Part shown: in pieces, positions 11,478 through 16,091 of the stretch
Numbering within the stretch: the first letter of the stretch is position 1
Layout: the number at the start of each line of letters is the position of its first letter
Source of the DNA: Larix sibirica
Taxonomy: Eukaryota > Streptophyta > Pinopsida > Pinales > Pinaceae
Reading direction: 5' to 3'
DNA: 16,091 nt
Assembly (NCBI GenBank): GCA_004151065.3
Contig: NWUY0304180994.1
Location: 5,715-21,805, forward strand
Made by a program: the position numbers and the translations under genes
The notes under the pieces: generated by a model
Database searches by the model: none
Told to the model about the DNA's origin: nothing
Seen by the model: the letters and a program-made list of their open reading frames with translations, nothing else

Positions 11478-13680
11478 ATACAACCCGATTGTTATAGTGT
11501 GCATGTAGTTGGCACAATGGTGTTGTAGATGAGTAGTAACATATCAACCCCTTGTTATAGAGAAAGTCCCACCCAGGGTACATAGAAAGAACTTAGGATA
11601 GTGCAATATTGTTGATAGAAGGACAATTGAATCCTTTTTACCACTCATGATGTTCAACATTACTTCCATGTAATCTATTCTACTAGGATGCAACAAATGC
11701 CCATGCAATCACATTCTTAACAATACAAGTCATAACTAATAGAATGCAAACATCTTCCATCTAACACAAACACTGAACAAGATTTTAAAAGGGGCCACCA
11801 TTCCATTCACTTCTATCCAAGTTAGATACATGAGTATCACGATTGCCAACTTCTCATGGTTTTAGATCAATGTCAATTCACATAATGTGATATGCAAGAA
11901 CATACTCAGATACTAGCCAAAAAATAACAAACAAAGAAAATACTAACATGAGATGATCCATGAGAACACCTATTACCCCAATCCCAGGCCTTGGCCTTTA
12001 CCTTTTATAACCATCACCCTTAGGTATGGAGATGAATTCAAACACCCTTTTGTAATTGGTTGCTTGAGCAATTGTCATTACTCTCCAACACCAACTTCTT
12101 CCCAACACATGATGAATACATTTACTCTTTTGTCACTCCCCTTTCTTAAAGCTTCGAATTGCATCCATCAAGCTTGACATCTACCCCTCAAGCCACCTTT
12201 CCACCAATTTTGCTTGCAACTTGGCATCTAATTACCCCAAACAAGTATCATCACTTATTTTTTCTAGCTACTCACTTGGCACAACCCATTGAAAAGGTGG
12301 AAACGTGTACTTACCCAAAATGAAGGGACCAATAGGCCCCAACAACATTTGTTGACTCACCCTCGAGTCAATTTTGACTTGCTTCTCTTTTTTGCTCGAC
12401 ACTAGGACTTGTGCCTTGCTATTGCGGTTTGAATGAAGAGGTCAATATTGAACCCCTACAATGCCCAGGACTTAAAATACGACGAAGGATTGAATTTTAG
12501 GATGCCACTTAGATAAAAGGAGATGTTACCCCCACTATAAAGGATCCTACATGTTGTTGATGGGGACTAAACATTCAAAGCATAAGGGATATCCATGTAG
12601 AGTTTCCCTTGGTGTACACAACTAAGCAAGAGTTTCATGCACCAAGCCACTTCACTTGTGCTACTAAATGCAAGGTCCTTGAACACATTCATCATTGTGG
12701 TGTTTTTCAAACTTTGAAATTCTGGGCATAGTTCTATCCTCATCTAACCCTTTCACATTATGACTATCAACAAATAAACATCTCACTATAGCTCTAAGAA
12801 AATTTCACCCTCTAAGAAATGATGGTGAACCAACCCAATGGTTTCTACTTGGCCTTTCAAGTTCCCAACTTGAGTGATTTTGTGATCCATGACCTTTTCT
12901 AGGGCAACTTCCTTTCAACTAGGCTTGACTCTAAAATTTGTCTTCCCTACGTTCTATGTTGGTTGATTGAAATGGTGCTAATATATTGGTGGAAAACCTT
13001 GTTGAATTTGTTGGAGGGTGCTTTGACTGTCATTTTGTTGGATCATACGACAATAGGTGCTCAAGAAGTGAACACCTTTTCTCAACAACTAAATATGTAA
13101 AATGGAATGAGACAAAAGTTGCTTAGTCCTAACATTTATAACAAAAGTGATTTATGGAGATTAGGTAGGTCTTGACATGTGCCACTCATGCCATCATAAT
13201 TCAAATATATTTTTCAATAAATAAATCACATTAATTTCACCACATAGCCTTTCAAGTCCTTCTTCAAATAAATGTGTCAAATCACTCGAGCAAGCTTAGA
13301 TAGGATATTTAATGCTAGACAAGACTATCCCATCAAATAAATCTCCTAACATAGTGCATTCCCCACACGTCCTCTATTGTGCGCCTCAAACTCAATATAA
13401 CACAATCCATGCTTTGTGACACGCCTATGCAAGGATATAATCCTGGCATGCCGATTCTTCTTCTCTGGTTGATGTACTCATTTTAGATTTCTTGATTCAA
13501 AATTTTCACGACTCATTTTTAAACAAGAATCTCATAGGGGTAACTTCTCCCTTGATGACAAAGGTGGTGCCTATGATTAAAACAAAAAATAACAAGTACC
13601 AACTACTATTTGGGATGGTATGATATGACTCCACAATGGAAAGATAAAATGCTGACTCTAGACTTCAACTCAAGAAAAGA
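11478..13680. other. Unassigned 2.2 kb between Copia and Gypsy remnants
   Basis: I see no firm protein domain. Candidate contents are the lost upstream body of the Copia element and the 3' non-coding region and LTR of the Gypsy element, whose pol ends at about 13786 on the minus strand. A minus-strand phrase 'tgttaggagattt' starting at about 13351 follows G-rich 'gtgtggggaatgcac' and could be an LTR start, but I cannot confirm it. A 41-residue minus-strand frame at 12786-12911 is noted in findings. The plus-strand open frame 11953-12177 shows no family features. Confidence 0.45.
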
Positions 13681-13772
13681 AAGAAACTGAAAATTCAATC
13701 TAGTCTAACCTAGAAATTGAAAATTCAATCTAGTCTAACCTAGAAACTGAAAATTCAATCTAGTCTAACCTA
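13681..13772. repeat. Three-copy 30-bp tandem repeat
   Basis: Copies 13681-13710, 13711-13740 and 13741-13770 share 'gaaa-tgaaaattcaatct' followed by 'agtctaacc'. Differences are limited to the first bases and one internal C/T. It starts immediately beyond the 3' end of the Gypsy pol remnant (minus strand), so it lies in that element's 3' untranslated region if the element continues. There are no spacers, so it is not a CRISPR array. Confidence 0.93.
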
Positions 13773-13785
13773 TCGTACCACAAAG

Positions 13786-14674
13786 AACATCATGTGATTT
13801 CCATTCACCTACTATTTTCGATGCACACCATCCAATTGAGGCATTTGAACAACTTCATAAATTTTAATATCTGTAATTAGGAGTGGACCCAACCAGTACA
13901 TTTACAACTTGCCAAGATGTTTCAATAGCTTGCTATCATACAACAAGACCATGCCTCCGTTATCAATTTTGTTCTTTTCTTTATATAGTAGTGATGCCAA
14001 GCCTTTTATTAGGCCTTTTCCATAACCTGGTGGAATGGTGGTTGTGCCAAGCCTTTTGTGAGGCCTTTTCAACAACTTATGGAATCCTTCCAGGAACCTA
14101 TCTTGTTCAAGTTACATTAGCTCTGGGAGCTTCTTTTGGAGGTAATATTTTTTTACATATAAGTGGCTTGTATAGCATTAAGACTTGGAAAGATAAAATT
14201 AGCCACCACCACTAATTATCTACCATATACCTGGCAAGCAAAAAGGTGTAATTTTAGTCAACTTCTTGGTAGTGGTCTAGTACACCCAAATTATTGATTG
14301 GGTTTTCTCATCCAGTGATGTCTCTTAATGGAGAAGATCTTAGTTAGGATATGTTTCAAGGATTTTTTGAATGTCTCCACTATTCCATTAGCTTGAGGGT
14401 GGTATGCATTGCTTTATGGTTCTTGATGATGAAGTCCCTTGTCAAGGTTTCATATGTCTTATTAAGGAAGTAATTTCCTTGATCGCTTGACAATCTCCTT
14501 AGACAACTGAACCTAGATAGGATCTTTTAAAAAATGAAATGTGTTACAATCTTAGTTGAACAATCTATAGCCGAGGTTTCCTTTTCCAATCTCATGAAGG
14601 TCGGTTGTAGTGATAATTTATGAAGCTCCAAATTGTCAATCATGTGGATTGATTTGCCTAACGAAGTCCGAGAT
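13786..14674 (-). pseudogene. Gypsy integrase remnant, catalytic core to GPY/F region
   Basis: The core begins DFVRQINPHD (14639-14668), then IITTTD with the first catalytic Asp at 14600-14602. KILSRFS and SSDQGNYFLNKTYETLT follow, with the second Asp at 14482-14484, and then YHPQANGIVE with the Glu at 14375-14377. The second Asp and the Glu are about 35 codons apart, as in D,D-35-E integrases. Downstream are KKLTKITPF (TPF at about 14241-14250), LEQDRFLEGFHK, KAWHN, GGMVLLYDSKLLKHLGKL (13905-13962), a WLGP motif (about 13880-13898) and VNGNHM near the end. Stops and frameshifts occur between the Asp residues, before YHPQANG and in the C-terminal part. The first Asp-Asp gap is about 39 codons, shorter than usual, implying a small deletion. 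Confidence 0.9.
13991..14090. repeat. 50-bp tandem duplication inside integrase C-terminal region
   Basis: Units 13991-14040 and 14041-14090 share 'tgccaagccttttat/gt-aggccttttc' and 'tgg-gga/atgg'-type ends. On the minus strand both encode the EKA..KAWH motif of the integrase C-terminal region, so a conserved segment is present twice. Fifty is not a multiple of three, so the duplication also shifts the frame. Confidence 0.8.
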
Positions 14675-15211
14675 CTTATGTATGTAATACTGATATGCTA
14701 TAAGGATGATCTCGGAGAGTACAAATGGGGATATCTTCGACTCAATAGGAATAAAATTATAAGTATAGGACCCCCACTATGTTGCAAAAGTAAGCCCATT
14801 TTTATCTTCTTCAACAAAGCCTACTTGGTGTTACCCTAAGATTCCATCAGTAAAGGAGCATGCTTCCTTCCTTATAACATGGTTTAATAAATTGTCACTG
14901 AATGATGTTGGTAACAAATTATGCATAAAATATAACAGTAAGTCCTTTCAAGCTAACAAATACATGGATCTCTTCCAGTCCTATACAATTTGCCTAATTT
15001 GATTTAATTCTTCTACCAGGAATATGAGTCTACTTGCCAACATCCAATGTATTTCTTCTTTGACCTTTCATTTGATCTTGAAATTCAACTTGCATGACCT
15101 CTTCTAAATAGGCTTAGGGTCAAACTTCAACTCTATTTTCATTTCCCCCAACTCACCTTTTATGTTGTTTGTCTAAGTGAAATTCTTAAGAAAGGGGTCA
15201 ACATAGTCTTA
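14675..15211 (-). pseudogene. Gypsy reverse transcriptase remnant (N-terminal half)
   Basis: A single minus-strand frame reads YVDPFLKNFT, GELGEMKIELKFDPKPI, KVKEEIHWMLASRLIFLVEE, FMHNLLPTSFSDNLL, RKEACSFTDG (the first catalytic Asp is at 14846-14848), HQVGFVEEDKNGLTFAT, WGSYTYNFIPI and ISPFVLSEIILIAYQYYIHK. These match the fingers and palm start of Ty3/Gypsy reverse transcriptases in order. The frame is broken by at least five stop codons (TAG or TGA). It ends just where the YxDD active-site box should come and continues without a shift into the integrase core, so the thumb and RNase H are absent. Confidence 0.9.
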
Positions 15212-15649
15212 GTAATGCCACAATCTATGATACTATCTTTTTGTCCCATTAGTCACCAACTAAGGAAATAATGGGTTCTTCTGCAATGTAAATATTCAAC
15301 TTCTTGATATTTAGTGACTCTTTATATATTTTACCATCCAATTCATTAATACACAAATTATCTTCATTTTTTTAAAGCTTTAAATGCCACAACTCATTGG
15401 GGTCATCCTTGTTGTCATCACTTTGCTTCATAGTTGGGAACACCTTAGGGATCAAGGAACTCTTATTCCCTCTTAGAAAAGACTAAATATTGAGGCTTCA
15501 AATAAACTTTAGAAGGCAGTCTACCCTATTGGTTATGAAAAATTAATTTCTTTATGGTCCCATGGGTTGCAATAATACCAAGAGTTTTACCTAGATATGA
15601 GAAGGTTGCACAAATGTGTTGGATACCCCCTACAAATACTTTGTTTGTA
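15212..15649 (-). other. Gypsy region where protease would be expected; not readable
   Basis: On the minus strand this lies between possible gag and the reverse transcriptase, where the aspartic protease belongs. I could not find a clear D-(S/T)-G active-site motif. A phrase giving INELDGKIYKESLNIKKLN comes from about 15300-15350, but I cannot place it in a family. Decay or a deletion probably explains the gap. Confidence 0.4.
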
Positions 15650-15930
15650 GCCTTATCTCTAAATGTATGTAGCAAATCCTTTGGATGGGTCTAAGCTTAT
15701 AGAGAAACCAATGAGTCCAAAATTTCTAAAGAAACCCTTCCCATGTCCATTGTTTCACACAATTCTTTACACGGTCCTTCGGATTAATCATTCCCTAATA
15801 GTGTTTGAAGATCTCAAATCTATGTTGTCACATTGTTGGTGGCCTTGAGCACAACATCCATGGTTGGAACCATTTTATCATGCTCAAATATTTGCTCCAT
15901 TTGATCTAGAAAATCCTTTACACTACCTAT
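15650..15930 (-). pseudogene. Possible Gypsy gag fragment
   Basis: One minus-strand frame reads DFLDQMEQIFEHDKMVPTMD then VVLKATNNV (about 15831-15920). This resembles the start of the retrotransposon gag domain, where an F-x(2)-x-E-x-(I/F)-F pattern is common. Stops follow at once. The call rests mostly on its position upstream of the reverse transcriptase in the same orientation. The plus-strand open frame at 15663-15848 is probably its shadow. Confidence 0.35.
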
Positions 15931-16091
15931 GCCAAAATTTATACATTAGAGAAATTTTGAGGTCTAAAATGGGCCTCCTAAGGAAAATTATAAAATAATA
16001 GTGGAAATAATAAAATAATATTAGCATACCTCATCAAATTTTGGAGGAAAAAAGAAAAAAACTACTTTTTCAACTCATATTTTCAACTTAA
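15931..16091. other. Right edge, AT-rich, no gene
   Basis: 'taaaataata' is repeated at about 15995-16020. This may be the 5' leader of the minus-strand Gypsy element, but no primer binding site or LTR is visible before the window ends. Confidence 0.4.

Larger units (their letters stand above)
13786..15930 (-). mobile_element. Degenerate Ty3/Gypsy LTR retrotransposon (internal part)
   Basis: In minus-strand order the remnant has possible gag (15650-15930), an unreadable protease zone, partial reverse transcriptase (14675-15211) and integrase core plus C-terminal GPY/F-like module (13786-14674). The order RT before integrase identifies Ty3/Gypsy rather than Copia. Multiple stop codons, frameshifts, an internal deletion and a 50-bp duplication show that it cannot make a working polyprotein. 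Neither LTR was firmly identified: the 5' part may lie beyond the right edge and the 3' LTR somewhere in 11.5-13.7 kb. Confidence 0.88.

Noticed and set aside
13681-13772. CRISPR-like array of 30-bp repeats
   Set aside because: The copies are directly adjacent with no spacers, and the host is a plant.
13883-14215. 110-codon plus-strand open frame, the longest in the window
   Set aside because: It lies opposite the Gypsy integrase C-terminal region, whose minus-strand motifs (KAWHN, VLLYDSK, WLGP) explain the sequence. The plus-strand reading is a shadow.
14633-14839. 68-codon plus-strand open frame
   Set aside because: It is the complement of the RT-integrase join, where the minus-strand frame matches known motifs on both sides.

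Overview
The window looks like nuclear DNA of a land plant, probably a seed plant with a large, transposon-rich genome (a gymnosperm would fit, but that is inference). The grounds are an AT-rich sequence with GT-AG introns, one of them 2.4 kb long and filled with repeats; a plant-type phosphatidylinositol 4-kinase beta C-terminus; and decayed Copia and Gypsy LTR retrotransposons. No bacterial operon, rRNA, tRNA or CRISPR array was seen.

Layout. Positions 1-2731 hold no recognisable exon, only degenerate repeats; this is probably a long intron or 5' part of the gene that follows. Positions 2732-5952 (+) carry the last five coding exons of a PI4K-beta gene: 152 codons plus stop, all intron junctions phase 0. 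They include the catalytic loop DRHNGN, the DFGF metal-binding motif and the natural C-terminus. The 2420-bp intron between the third and fourth visible exons contains two separate two-copy tandem duplications. Positions 5953 to about 6480 are the likely 3' UTR or 3' flank.

From about 6.5 to 8.8 kb there is a run of unrelated two-copy tandem duplications with periods of 36, 54, 73, 111 and 144 bp. A candidate Copia-type LTR lies among them (about 7229-7712), followed by a near-canonical initiator-tRNA-Met primer binding site at 7720-7732, but no intact gag follows. Positions 8.8-10.97 kb are AT-rich and non-coding, with at most a trace of gag-like sequence near 9.8 kb.

From about 10974 to the right end, retrotransposon debris lies on the minus strand. 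First comes a Copia 3' end: an LTR starting TGTTAG at 11288, a polypurine tract, and the tail of the RNase H/pol frame. About 2.2 kb of unassigned sequence follows. Then comes a Ty3/Gypsy pol remnant (13786-15211) with possible gag at 15650-15930. In the Gypsy pol the reverse transcriptase runs in one frame directly into the integrase core, because an internal deletion removed the YxDD box, RNase H and the integrase N-terminus. Stop codons and frameshifts show that it is dead.

Only the PI4K-beta gene is likely to be functional. I saw no convincing new biological system. The best second-look items are the in-frame RT-integrase fusion, the unusual density of two-copy tandem duplications, the orphan LTR-PBS unit, and a readable intron-retention form of the kinase C-terminus.
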